Shown here: positions 24,376 through 34,900 of the stretch, piece by piece
Layout: each line of letters starts with the position of its first letter
Position numbering within the stretch: position 1 is the first letter of the stretch
Source of the DNA: Halicephalobus mephisto
Taxonomy: Eukaryota; Nematoda; Chromadorea; Rhabditida; Panagrolaimidae
DNA length: 64,000 nt
Assembly (NCBI GenBank): GCA_009193035.1
Contig: SWDT01000021.1
Span: forward strand, 1 to 64,000
Reading direction: 5' to 3'
The notes under the pieces: model-generated
Databases searched by the model: none
What the model saw: only the letters and a program-made list of their open reading frames with translations
Told to the model about the DNA's origin: nothing
Program-made: the position numbers and the translations under genes

Positions 24376-24462
24376 TACCGTATTTGCTCTAATAGAGGCA
24401 CATGCGTCATAATTTTTCAATTGATCTGTTAGAGATGTGCCACTATTAGAGCAAATACAGTA
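24376..24462. mobile_element. 87-bp TA-flanked inverted-repeat element
   Basis: Starts taccgtatttgctctaatag and ends ctattagagcaaatacagta, a 29-bp inverted repeat with a few mismatches. It is short enough to be a miniature element or a simple hairpin. Confidence 0.75.
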
Positions 24463-24901
24463 TTTAAGAGTATTACATAATTATGGTAAAACACAACGCG
24501 AATTAAACATATTAATCGTGGAGGTTAGAGATCTGTTTGGTTCTTTTGTGTTGATGAATCGTCCGTCATTCTTGTCATTAACTCAATCTTCGACTGCGTT
24601 GACAACAGTTAGTTGATGTTTCAAAAGATCTGATTACACATCAGTGAACTCAATTCGAATGTGATTGGTGATTAACAGGAAGAGGATTTTCTTTTCTGTT
24701 TGATCTAATCATTGTACGAATAAACAAATTATAATTATCACTTATCTACAGTATGTGCCTATAATCCTCATGCTTGTAAATAGGAATTTCCATTTTAAAA
24801 AATATTTTTTATTATACGAATCATTTATCCTCTATAATTATTTAATGCATCTCTTTCATTATTAACGTTATAAAGAATTACAGAACTATCGGATATCGAT
24901 A

Positions 24902-26730
24902 TTAGTGTCGCTCAATAATCTTGCAAACAAACTTTGGTGGTTGAACGGTACCACCCATTTTCCTTACTTCACTAACGGGGTTCTTTTCATCACCAATCAG
25001 TTTGAAGATGTGGAAGATATTTGCCGTAAACAGAAATAACTCCATCCTGGCCAGACTTTCTCCGAGACATGATCTCTTCCCCACTCCGAAGGGGATCACC
25101 GCTGGATGAGGTTTAAATTCTCCGTTTCTGTCCAAATGTCTTTCGGGTTTGAATTCCATTGGATTCGGGAAAATTTCCGGATCATATAGAACACAACTAA
25201 TCTGATCGATAACTACAGTATCTTTGGGGATTTTATATCCATGCACAACGACGTCTTTGATTACTCGATGTTGGACGTTCTGAGGTACTAAGTTACACAA
25301 TCGTTGGATTTCCGTAATTACCGCGTTGATGTAAGGTAATTTAGGTTTGTCGTCGATCATGATGAGTCTGTCACTCCCAATGACTTTGTCCAGTTCATCT
25401 TGAACCTTCTTCTGAATCTCAGGTCGATTGATGAGGTATATACAGGCCCATCCGAGGGTATTCGAGGTTGTTTCTTGACCAGCAATCCACATGTCCCACA
25501 GAGATCCAGTTAAGTGCTTTTCTGTGAATGCTTCTGACTTCTCTCCTTTCATCTCCAATTCGTGTTGTTTCCGAAGGAAGGCGTCGACGTAGTCTATCGG
25601 ATCATCGTCAGAGTTCAGATCGATTTCTTTCCTTCTGTTTTCAACGTTTCTTTCGAACATTTCCCATAATTTTATTTTCATACTCATCATCTTTTTGTAG
25701 TAAGTCCCAAGAATCGGCCAGTTTTTATACCGATGAGTCTTGTTCGCCATAATCAGCCCAGGAATAGTTCCGATATTTTTTACCATTTTATCAATGATAG
25801 CCTTGAACTCAGCAAATTCTGCTTGCTTTTCAGCAGACTGTAAAAATTAATTATTTGTAGGTTCGAATATTCTAAATAAATTCTATATTGTGAAATATTT
25901 TTTATATTAAATAACAAATCTGCTATTTCGAAAATCAAACTTTAAATATCTTAACTTTTCTATCTTTTATAAGATATTATGTATCGTTTTTAAATTCTAG
26001 AACTTAATGATATATAAATATTATTTTTTTATCATTAAGTTTGCAATTATTAAATTTCCAATATCTTTAGAGTTTTTTTTAATATTCGGGAACTGATAGA
26101 AATGAAATTTAATTATTAGAATAACGCAGTAAATTTTAAAAATTAGTTGAATGAACTTACCCCGGAGTATCTGTAGCCAAATATGAGTTGCATGATGATA
26201 CTTCCGACGGAGATGTCGATGTGATTCTGAATACTCTGGAGTTCTTGGGAATTTTTCTTTTCCTCCCTTATCGTCGAAATCATATGAGTCACTTCGTCCA
26301 GAATTCTCTCCTGCATCAGATTCCGTCCAAGACCAAAGTTCCGCAAAGTGTGAAGACTGAATCTCCTCAGATCTCTCCAGGTATTTCCGTCAGTGAAGAT
26401 GATCCCAGTTCTTCCATTTTTGTTAAGTTCTAAATTTTCCAAGTTTTCCAAAGGTCTTCCAGCGAACGTTTCTCCATCTTTGACGAAATGTTCGTTGATG
26501 GCCTCAAAATCATTAATAGCAACATATGGCGTTTCCCCTAGCCAGTAAGTGTAGATATTACCGTATTTCTTCCTCCAGTCAATAAACGCCTGTGGCGGTG
26601 GCTTAAATCCCAGAGATAACGTATTTCCAATAATCGGAAGGGGTATGGGTCCCGGAGGTAACCCCTTTCTTTTCCAATAAAAATTGTAAAAAACAAATAT
26701 CGACAAAAATAAATAAAGGAGAAAAATCAT
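24902..26730 (-). CDS. Cytochrome P450 (CYP2-like microsomal; nematode CYP33/34-like), paralog 2
   Basis: Exons 26161-26730 and 24902-25837 join in phase 0, with the intron at the same place as in the neighbouring copy. It keeps anchor (FLLYLFLSIFVFYNFYW), hinge PPGPIPLP, AGQETTS, EIQR, PERHLD and the haem loop FGVGKRSCLGE, so it should be functional. About 502 residues. Long stretches are nearly identical in DNA to paralog 1 (much of exon 2), while intron and 5' end differ, pointing to a recent tandem duplication with gene conversion (inference). A TATAAAAG box is 33 bp upstream of the ATG. Probably the same class of substrate as paralog 1. Confidence 0.92.
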
Positions 26731-26763
26731 GTTTTCGTCTTGCTCAATTCACTTGCGACTGCG

Positions 26764-26771
26764 CTTTTATA
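26764..26771 (-). promoter_or_regulatory. TATA box of P450 paralog 2
   Basis: TATAAAAG on the minus strand, 33 bases before the ATG, matching the position in paralog 1. Confidence 0.65.
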
Positions 26772-27059
26772 TTTAAACGCAGCAGAATCTACAATGTGGT
26801 TTCAATTAATGAATCGACTTATTTTTTTAATATGATAAAGTGACACAAACCATATTTAGTTGATTCAAATTATCTTTGAATAAGAACAAAATTTTAATTT
26901 CACTTTTTTCGAAGTTTGATGAGTAAATAATTTGATATTACTGTCCTAGTGTAAGGGACTCTGACCTATTCCCTTAATGGACGGTTGTTAACTCTTGGCT
27001 TTATTCCAGCAATCAACAATACAAAATAGTTAAGAACAACTCTTCAGAGCTTGGTCTCG

Positions 27060-27225
27060 TTCCCTCTTGTCGCTTCTGAAATCCTCCGCTTCTGAATTTC
27101 TCCGCTTCTGAATTCTTCCGCTTCTGAATTCTTCCGCTTCTGAATTCTTCCGCTTCTGAATTCCTCCGCTTCTGAATTCTTCCGCTTCTGAATTCCTCCG
27201 CTTCTGAAATCCTTCGCTTCTGCCG
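27060..27225. repeat. 16-bp minisatellite (cttctgaattcttccg), about ten copies
   Basis: A run of near-identical 16-bp units. Because 16 is not a multiple of three, the minus strand reads open in all three frames as a Glu/Arg-rich repeat peptide. I take this as repeat, not gene. It sits inside a region that otherwise resembles 15590-15690. Confidence 0.9.
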
Positions 27226-27320
27226 GCTGGTTGGCGCACAAGTTGAGTTCCTGATTCTCAAAGGTTTTCGTGCTAGGAGTCTTCTCGCCCTCTGCGACAC
27301 CCAGGTTAGAACTGTAATAA
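27216..27320. repeat. Dispersed repeat related to 15590-15700
   Basis: Words acaagttgagttcctg, gtcttctcgccctctgcgaca match acgcaagttgggtccctg and gtcttcttgctttccgcgaca in the RabGAP intron at 15610-15690. Possibly remnants of one transposon family. Confidence 0.6.
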
Positions 27321-28020
27321 TTCTAAATTGAGTAACTATAATAAATAATTTCATGGAGGATCACGATGTCGTTTTTATCAGATGTTTTATATCTACAAGA
27401 CCTCGGGTTTTAAAATACTGAATCTCATACAGGTTTGACAGTACAAAATACGAATCAGATACTGATCGTCCAAAAAAAGAACTGACAAATAATAAAGTTC
27501 CTGTAGGTACGGACGATGAAGACTAATTTCAATTAAATGAAAATGTTTATCCTCATTTACCTTATCAGACCACGAAACAATACTATTGCAAACAGAACAA
27601 TATTAGAAAATTGTTCCAATGTCAACTTCCAAATTCGAAATTTCAATTCTAAAAACTTCTATCAAATCGTCGAAACCTTCAGAATCCTCTACTAAATTCA
27701 AAAATTTCCCAAAATGTCCAAATTCACCAAACTTTAAAAACTTCCATAACCCCAAACTCCAATTTTAAATCCCCCACATACTAATACAGTAACATATCTG
27801 TGAAAATTCAAACTATCGACAAACATTTATGAATTTCCTTTATCAAATTCTCGCCCAGGAAACGACTCAAGGCACACTACTCCAGAGTTGTCAGAGAATA
27901 TACACCTGATTTTTACAAGTGCAGGAGACCATCCAAATTCAACAAACAATAAAATTCTTCCAACCACCTCGATTGGCAAAAAGCAAGGAAAAAAACCATT
28001 TCAAAAAACAACGAATAAAT
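27321..28020. other. Spacer downstream of the BAP18-like gene
   Basis: AT-rich sequence with short degenerate 'aaatttccaaaattc' words. No exon, clear polyadenylation signal or element seen. Confidence 0.4.
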
Positions 28021-29068
28021 TCAAAATTGAGTAGCATTTCCTCCAGTTCTAGTAGTTGAAGATGAAGCTACTTCCATCTGTTCATAATATCTTTGGGCAG
28101 CTTGTCCTCCAGGTTGAATAACTCTCGGTTGAGAAATGATTCTTTGAGGTCGAATAATTCCTCCCTGTCCTGTAATTGTTCCTCCCACAGATCGGTAAAT
28201 GCCAGAAGTTGCAAGAATCTTCCTCGGTTGAGGTCCAGTTATGTAATTCGTTCCTGGCCTTTTCTGTCCGACTGTGTAGCTAACTGCTCCAGAAGCCGAT
28301 GTTCCAGCTACTGACCCATTATATTGATGGATAGAAGGTGATTGATTCGGAGAAGATATAGTCTGTGAATTGGAAATCTGTTGATTATTCAGCAAAATCG
28401 TTCTTCTCTTGAAATCTGTTTTAATCAAATGTCCAGTTCTTTCACGCAATCTCTTAGATAACTCTTCACAATCATCACAAAATCTTTTCATCGAATTTGC
28501 GAGCAATTCAGCATCTGCTGGTGTCCATTTCCTTAAAATTGATGAAATTAAGTATATGATTGTACAGATATTATTTGTCAGGAAATTATCTAAGTTTTCG
28601 AGACTTTTCAAGGAAGCAGCCTATGTAACAAGTTCAACCTCGCGCAATAGTATGAAATCCATAATTTCGAATTGTTTTCTCCCACTAAATCTGTGGACTT
28701 CCAAATCGACGGTACGCAAAATAGTTTTTTTACTTCACGCATAAAACATTATATATTAAAATATTGATAGATATCCAAAAAACCGCAACATCCAATACCT
28801 TGTCGAGAATGGAGTAATTTGCATATTTTTAAAATATTAAAACTCACTGTTCATCAGTATTGGCAGGAACACTACGAATGTGGAGAACCAAGTCACTCAG
28901 TCTCTGAAATGCCAAAGCCGCAGTTGCAAAGACTTCATTGACTTTCCTCATCGAAACGGGTTCTGATGGTTGAGATGTCTGAGGCCTTGGTAAGACTCTG
29001 GCTTCTGCGGGCTGATTTCCTTCTTGAACTTCTTCGGCATTCACTGAATAAGACGTTGGTTGATCCAT
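28021..29068 (-). CDS. BAP18-like chromatin complex subunit (SANT/Myb-type)
   Basis: Exons 28848-29068 and 28021-28531 join in phase to give 243 residues. The core, from about residue 40 to 115, matches the conserved part of BAP18 (C17orf49): a helix around KVNEVFATAALAFQRLSDL, then KWTPADAELLANSMKRF and the helix with RLRERTGHLIKTDFKRR, that is, a SANT-like fold. In vertebrates BAP18 binds H3K4me3-marked promoters in the NURF and MLL complexes (known). The long Gln/Ser/Gly-rich tail has no recognisable domain. The ATG lies three bases after ATTCAG, a good trans-splice acceptor, and the EMC10 stop is only about 150 bp upstream, so the two are probably one operon. Confidence 0.75.
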
Positions 29069-29216
29069 TGCTGAATCTAAAGTCAAACTAAGAAAAGTTA
29101 AAAATGAATAAGATAAATTTTCCGATATAACGGATAATAAATAAGAAGGGAAGAAATCTGAGTATTTTTAATAACTTATTATTGACCAGGATCTATGAAA
29201 ATCAATAATCTAATTA

Positions 29217-30011
29217 TCATTGGGCAGCGCCTTCCTCGCCTCCCATGGCACCCGATATCACCATGAAGATCACAACCGGTACGATGTACATCCACTGAAA
29301 ACACGGATTATGATTATTTGCGATAAGTTAACCCACATATTTGGCCAAGAAAGACCTGTTGTCTTGAGCGGCTCCGTGTTGTCTTGCCCGTTTCTCTTCT
29401 TCCATCTTCTGAAGATATGCAACAGTGTCTGGTGCTGGAAGTTCTTGAACGGATGTAACAGTGACTTGAGCAGTCAATTTCGGAGTTCCCTCTAGAACGA
29501 ATTTTGAGCAATCTAACGCAGAAGCTGGTGCATCGTAGATTCCACCAGGAAACAGGGTTAACGATTCAATAGATCCGCGTTCTTGATCGACAGAAACAGC
29601 GATCGAATGAGCCAAGCTGGATCGAAGAAACAGACACTAAATCGGATTAGGGAACAAAGTAATTTTAAAAATCCGAAAAACTCACAGGAGAATTGGAAGT
29701 GAGCAAATCTCCACTTCTTAAGTAATACAATCCTCCGCTTGATGCAGCATTCTTGAGTCCACTGAGTATAACGTTATCCAACCCTGTGTCCGGCTTGATC
29801 GAACCTGTGTAATTGCCATCCAGACCTTGTTTGATCGATAAACTGCCGAACGGTGAAAATTTCGAACCTGAAAATTCCAATCTTAAAAATAAAACTCGAT
29901 TGTTTAAAATTTACCATCAAAGGAATATTCCAAATCCAATTTCAAATCTTCAGCGAAGATAGTGCATAAAAAAATCGAAAATAACGAAAGTACCCGGATT
30001 CCAAAAAACAT
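29217..30011 (-). CDS. emc-10: ER membrane protein complex subunit 10
   Basis: Four exons (29915-30011, 29686-29867, 29337-29636, 29217-29294) join in phase into 218 residues. A signal peptide (VLSLFSIFLCTIFA) is followed by the lumenal beta-sandwich, then the highly typical EMC10 C-terminus: PDTVAYLQKMEEEKRARQ, SFLAKYWMYIVPVVIFM as the membrane helix and a short GGEEGAAQ tail. EMC inserts and stabilises multipass and tail-anchored proteins in the ER; subunit 10 is a lumenal accessory (known). It heads a likely two-gene operon with the BAP18-like gene. The symbol follows the usual nematode name for this ortholog. Confidence 0.9.
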
Positions 30012-30193
30012 TTTGGAAATTTCTAAAACAAAAACATTCATATATCGAAATCGTCACACGACCAATGATATGGTATAATTATTGATGGAAATTAAGAGAA
30101 ACATGTATTTCAACTAAAATAAATATAAAAATTCCAAAAATAATGGCGATATATGAAATTAAAAGAAAGCTTAAGATTCACTTTAGAAAAACT

Positions 30194-30202
30194 GGCGCGA
30201 AA
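30194..30202 (-). promoter_or_regulatory. E2F-like site (TTTCGCGCC)
   Basis: Matches the E2F/DP consensus TTTSSCGC, 183 bp upstream of the EMC10 ATG. It overlaps a dispersed repeat word, so it could be chance. Confidence 0.3.
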
Positions 30203-30875
30203 CGAAACAACTTTTTCGCTTCGGGACCATCCACAGAGGAAGCTAACAGAGCTGTCGGATCTCGAACCGAGCTTCGGGTTGGCTTTGAACTAATTGAAAT
30301 TCAGAAATCGAAAAAATCGAATTCCAACCTGAGAGTTCGAGTTCAGAATTCTAAAGATTCTGATTAAAACTGGATTATCTGAATTTGGAAATTGAAAAAT
30401 CCGAATTTAAATAGAAGTTTCAATTCTAATTGTTTTTGAACTAATTGAAATTTAAAAATCGAATTCCAACTTAAGAGCTCAAGTTCAGAATTCTAAAGAT
30501 TATGATTAAAACTGGATTATCTGAATTTGGAAATGTCGGAAGCTTTTATAAAAGTGTATTTTTAGTAATTTAAAAATTAATAAATTTCTTTCAACACGAG
30601 TTTTTTGGATTTTTAGGAACTTCTAGAATTTGAAGCTTCAGATACTGATTCTACAAATTTCCATCGGATTCTAGAAGTCCAAGATTTTTCTATAGAATTC
30701 TAATTTGATAAAAATAGAAATTAAAAAATAGAATTTTCTTCGGTACGAGTTTTTTGGATTTTTAGGGACTTCTAAGATTTAAGGTTCGAGATGCTGGTTT
30801 TAGAATACCACTATTATGAAACCTAGAATCCATGAGGATCTGATATCATGGAAAATCGATAATCGAAGACCCGTG

Positions 30876-30885
30876 TTTTGGCGCG
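30876..30885 (+). promoter_or_regulatory. E2F-like site (TTTTGGCGCG)
   Basis: A full E2F consensus about 45 bp before the acceptor of the BH3-like ORF. GC-rich words are rare in this spacer, which makes it stand out. Function untested. Confidence 0.35.
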
Positions 30886-30932
30886 CAGACTGGTTCAGTT
30901 TGTCTTTTTTCTTTGTTCTTTTGTTTCTCCAG

Positions 30933-31135
30933 AGAAAGTTCACGATTTGCATTTATTAAATTTCTCTCAATGGCAAGCAACAGAGATACAGAATGAAATA
31001 CAAATTGCACGAATACTGGCAAGTGAATTAGTCGAAATCGATGGAGATTTCATCGACGAAATTCGCAAATGTTTTCGTGATCGGGAAAGATTTCTCTCAC
31101 GAGGATTTTCTTGTTCGGCAGCAACAAGGACATGA
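30933..31135 (+). CDS. Small ORF (terminal exon) with a BH3-like motif, 5' end unknown
   Basis: A very good splice acceptor (long pyrimidine tract, ttgtttctccag) precedes an open frame of about 66 codons ending in TGA at 31133-31135. It contains LASELVEIDGDFIDE: leucine, isoleucine at +3, Asp/Gly/Asp, then Phe, in the order of BH3 helices, although the conserved Gly-Asp pair reads Asp-Gly-Asp. Short proteins of this size with a BH3 helix trigger apoptosis in nematodes (EGL-1 family, known); whether this is one is inference. No in-frame ATG follows the acceptor, and no upstream exon with fitting phase was found, so it may be incomplete or dead. Confidence 0.35.
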
Positions 31136-31229
31136 GATAAGCTTGAGTATGTCTAAAATTGATATTTTTAGAGATAATTACATAACTGAAAATAACTTTC
31201 AAAATAAGTTACAAAATTTATGATTAAAA

Positions 31230-31680
31230 ATAAGTTAAAAATTATTCGTAGTAAGACCGTAAGTTGAAATTTATTTTTAAAAAATGAGAATTTAAAAAAA
31301 TCACAGGTCTTACTGCGAATAACACTTAAATAGTAATGAAACTTATAACCAAAGAATCTATTAAACATTATTCGTAGTAAGACTGTAAGTTGAAATTTAT
31401 TTTAAAAAAATGAGAATTTAAAAAATTTTAAAAAATCACAGATCTCATCATGGGTAATTTTAAACAATAAGTTACAAAATTTATAGTTAAAAATTATTCG
31501 TAGTAAGACCATAAATTGAAATTTATTTTTAAAAAATGAGAATTTAAAAAATTAAAAAAAATCACAGATCCTACTGCGAATAACACTTAAATTGTAATGA
31601 AACTTATAACCAAAGAATCTATTAAAAATTATTCGTAATGAGACCGAAAGTTGAAATTTATCTTCAAAATTAAAAAAAAA
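31230..31680. repeat. About 125-bp tandem repeat with internal inverted pair, four copies
   Basis: attattcgtagtaagac recurs at about 31242, 31367, 31493 and 31622; each unit also holds the near-inverse cttactgcgaataac, so every unit can form a hairpin. No coding function. Confidence 0.85.
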
Positions 31681-31699
31681 TTCATTTAATAAACAATAT

Positions 31700-31792
31700 T
31701 GGTCCTGCCACGACTGCTGTTTAAAGGATCATTAACTTTTTTTAAACCTAAGAAAAAATCAAGTATCATTCGCGTCGGGACCACTGCTTGAA
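31700..31792. mobile_element. Short inverted-repeat element with tggtcctg ends
   Basis: Left end tggtcctgccacgactgc and right end cattcgcgtcgggaccac are approximate inverses. The end word ggtcctgacacgaa also occurs at 17801 and 35801 and, altered, at about 30228, so a dispersed family exists. Confidence 0.5.
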
Positions 31793-31921
31793 GTATATGT
31801 CTTTAAAAGTAAAAATCAAAAAAGTTTTTGAACGAAAAATGACCGACTTCATCATATATTATTTTTGACTAATTTTCTCAAAAGTTGAAAAATTAATTTT
31901 TTAATAAACATTACCAAAAAC

Positions 31922-34900
31922 TTACCCGTTCACAATTACAGTATCTTCTTCGTCTTCTTTCATGTCAACATCTGAATCACTCACAATACTGGCTATTTTT
32001 GAACTTCTTTGAGAATCTCTTCCAGAACCCATTCTGCTCAATCTTGCAGAATTCAAATTTTTTTCGTTCACAGATGAAGTTCTCGAAAAAGAACCCGGAT
32101 GACTGGTGTAACTGGTGTCAGCCAATGGCATGAAATCAATTATTTCGGGTTTGGAGTCTGAATTTCTTCTTAATCTGAAGAAACCGATCCCTGGGGTGAT
32201 TGTTTGGAAAAAACCTTGATCATTCCTCATTTCGAGTGACTGAGTAAAATTCGCTTCAGTTATAGGAACCTGAAAAATCAGACAATTAATAATAATTTTT
32301 AAAAATGAAATTAAATTGATAAAATTAGGTTCTGACGCGAAAAAAACTTATTTTAACTGAGTATAATCAACGTGTAAAAGATGCTAACTAAGCTCCTTAT
32401 GTTTTGGATTAGATATAAGCGCAATTGATATAAGGATTGTAATCCTACTAAAAATGATTGTAATTAAGCTTAATTAACGTATTTAGATCATTTTTTATTA
32501 TTAGAAAAATTTGAACACGCTGATTACGGTTAATCACAATAAATTTTAGCAGGAGTATCATCGTATTACTGATTATGCTTAATTACAATCCAACAGATGA
32601 AAAGCAATAGCTCTTATGCGTTTATTCGCAGAGTTACAAGTGATTCTACAGTATTTATGATAACTAATATGCTAGATTCTAAACGTAAATGATAGCAGGA
32701 TTGTAATCCTACTAAAAATGATTGTAATTGAGCGTAATTAACGTATTTAGATCATTTTTTATCATTAGAAAGATTTGAACACGCTGATTACGGTTAATCA
32801 CAATCAATTTTAGCAGGATTATAATTCTTTCATCAATTACGTTCAATTGGAATCCAACAGATGAAAATAGCAGCTTTTACGCGTTGATTCACTCAGTTGC
32901 AAGTGATTCCACAGCACTTTTGTAAAAACATTGATGAATTGAATATGTTGATCACCTATACCTTTAAATACCCCGACATAATCAACAATTCCATCCTTGA
33001 TCAAAAAGAATTTACAAAACACACCAAAGATCGGCCCATGATCCAGAAAGAAAAAATCAGATGATTTTGAAACGAAAAAGCTGGTCAGAGGCCGGCTTTG
33101 AGTCAATAAACAGTCACGAACATCTTATGAATTCTTTTTTCATGATTTTTTGTTTTCATTTTTTAGAGATCAAAATCTCGAGATTATTTTTGTTGATCAC
33201 GCCAAAATTGGAGAAAAATAACCATTTATTGACTTTTGGCATATGTATAGAATTCGTGGAATTTTATTCAACAAATTTTAATTTAATAATCCATACAGTA
33301 TTTTAAAAAGTTTTAATTTTGAAAAAATTTCGAAAATTTTGGAAAATTAAAAATAGAAATTTTTATTTTTTTTGTAAATTAAAAAAATTCGAATATAATA
33401 AGAAATTTTTATTTTTAAATTTTTAAAGAAGTTTTTATTTTTAAAAATTAAAATCATCACAAATGAAACATCTATGATATTTTTTAAATTTGAAAAAAAT
33501 TGAATTATTATATTTGGAAATTTTAAACTTTGAAAATCGGAAAAGTCACAAAAAAATATTTTTTTATTTTAATGATTTTAAAAATTATTTATTTAATAAA
33601 AAAATATTTTTATTTTATTTTAATAATTTTAAAAATTATTTATTTAATAAAAAAATATTTTTATTTTATTTTAATAATTTTACAAATTATTTATTTAATA
33701 AAAAAATGTTTTTATTTTATTTTAATAATTTTAAAAATTATTTATTTAATAAAAAATAATTAAAACTAACCTCGAAATCCTGAGCTGTGAAATCTGATCC
33801 TCTGAAGTCTCCAAAACAAAGACATTTTTCTGAATTCGCTTCGATCAGAGCGAATCTGTAAATTCTAAAAATTAAAAATTATTTTTTTAAGGATTCTGGA
33901 AAACTGACGTATCAATTTTCGAAAATTGTTGTTGAGTCAACATTAAATCAATTTCAGCTTGATAATTTAAGTTTTTCTGGCTAAGACCAAAAATGTAACT
34001 TTTGAAAATCGGCACGAACGCTTGGGCTCTGTCAAAAAACTTCGAAATTAACAATCTAAATCCGTTATCTGTCGAAAATAATCTGACGTTGTTTTCGTCG
34101 AATCTTTGTTTCGCAGAAAAATTAACTTTAAGATTACTGTATTTTGCTGGATTTGTTTCCTCAGGCTCTGCCCCTAGGTAAATAGAACATTCGGGACTAA
34201 GATCGCTTTTCATAATCATGGGAGAATTCAGGAATCCCCTGTTGACAAGACCGTTGAGATCACAACTCAGAGAAGCAATCGTGACGAATTTCGAATTTCC
34301 CGTGACTTCTGAAGTTTCTGATTTCCATTTTTTTCCTTTGTCGATGGAGTTTATTCCTGGACTATTATATATCCCGATTGTGAAGGATTTCTCCGACAAT
34401 CGAGTCCGTTGTCTGCAAAATATTAAAAATAAAAAATGAATTTTGTAATAATATTAAAAATAAAAAATAAATTTGGTAATAATATTAAAAATAAAAAATA
34501 AATTTTGTAATAATATTAAAAATAAAAAATGAATTTTGTAGTAATATTAAAAATAAAAAATGAATTTTTTAGTAATATTAAAAATAAAAAATGAATTTTG
34601 TAATAATATTAAAAATAAAAAATGAATTTTTTAATAATATTAAAAATAAAAAATGAATTTTGTAATAATATTAAAAATAAAAAATGAATTTTGTAACAGA
34701 GTTTTTAAAATTTAAAATCCATAATTTCAGATGATTTTAAATTTTTGATAAATTTAGGATAATTTTAAAAGTTTTCACAGGATTCTGGAAAATTTATGAA
34801 ATTCTAAGTCTATTGAATTTTGAGAAATTTTTAAATTTAAAAAAATTTTGTAATTTTTAAACTTTTTTAATTTAAAAAAATTTGTAATTTTTAAAAGATT

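Larger units (their letters stand above)
30012..30932. other. Region upstream of EMC10 and of the small plus-strand ORF
   Basis: Holds a GC-richer patch at 30185-30290 containing ggcgcgaaa and part of a dispersed 'ggtcccgaagcga' word, and a duplicated block (aattgaaatt..gagttcagaattctaaagat at about 30293 and 30443). No complete exon can be supported. It probably contains the promoter of EMC10. Confidence 0.4.

Noticed and set aside
30180..30290. tRNA-like T-arm word (ggttcgagatcc) on the minus strand
   Set aside because: No acceptor stem or anticodon arm can be drawn; overlaps a dispersed repeat word.
33490..33763. Two overlapping plus-strand frames rich in Phe/Tyr/Asn/Lys
   Set aside because: Pure product of the 60-bp AT-rich repeat within the C2 gene.
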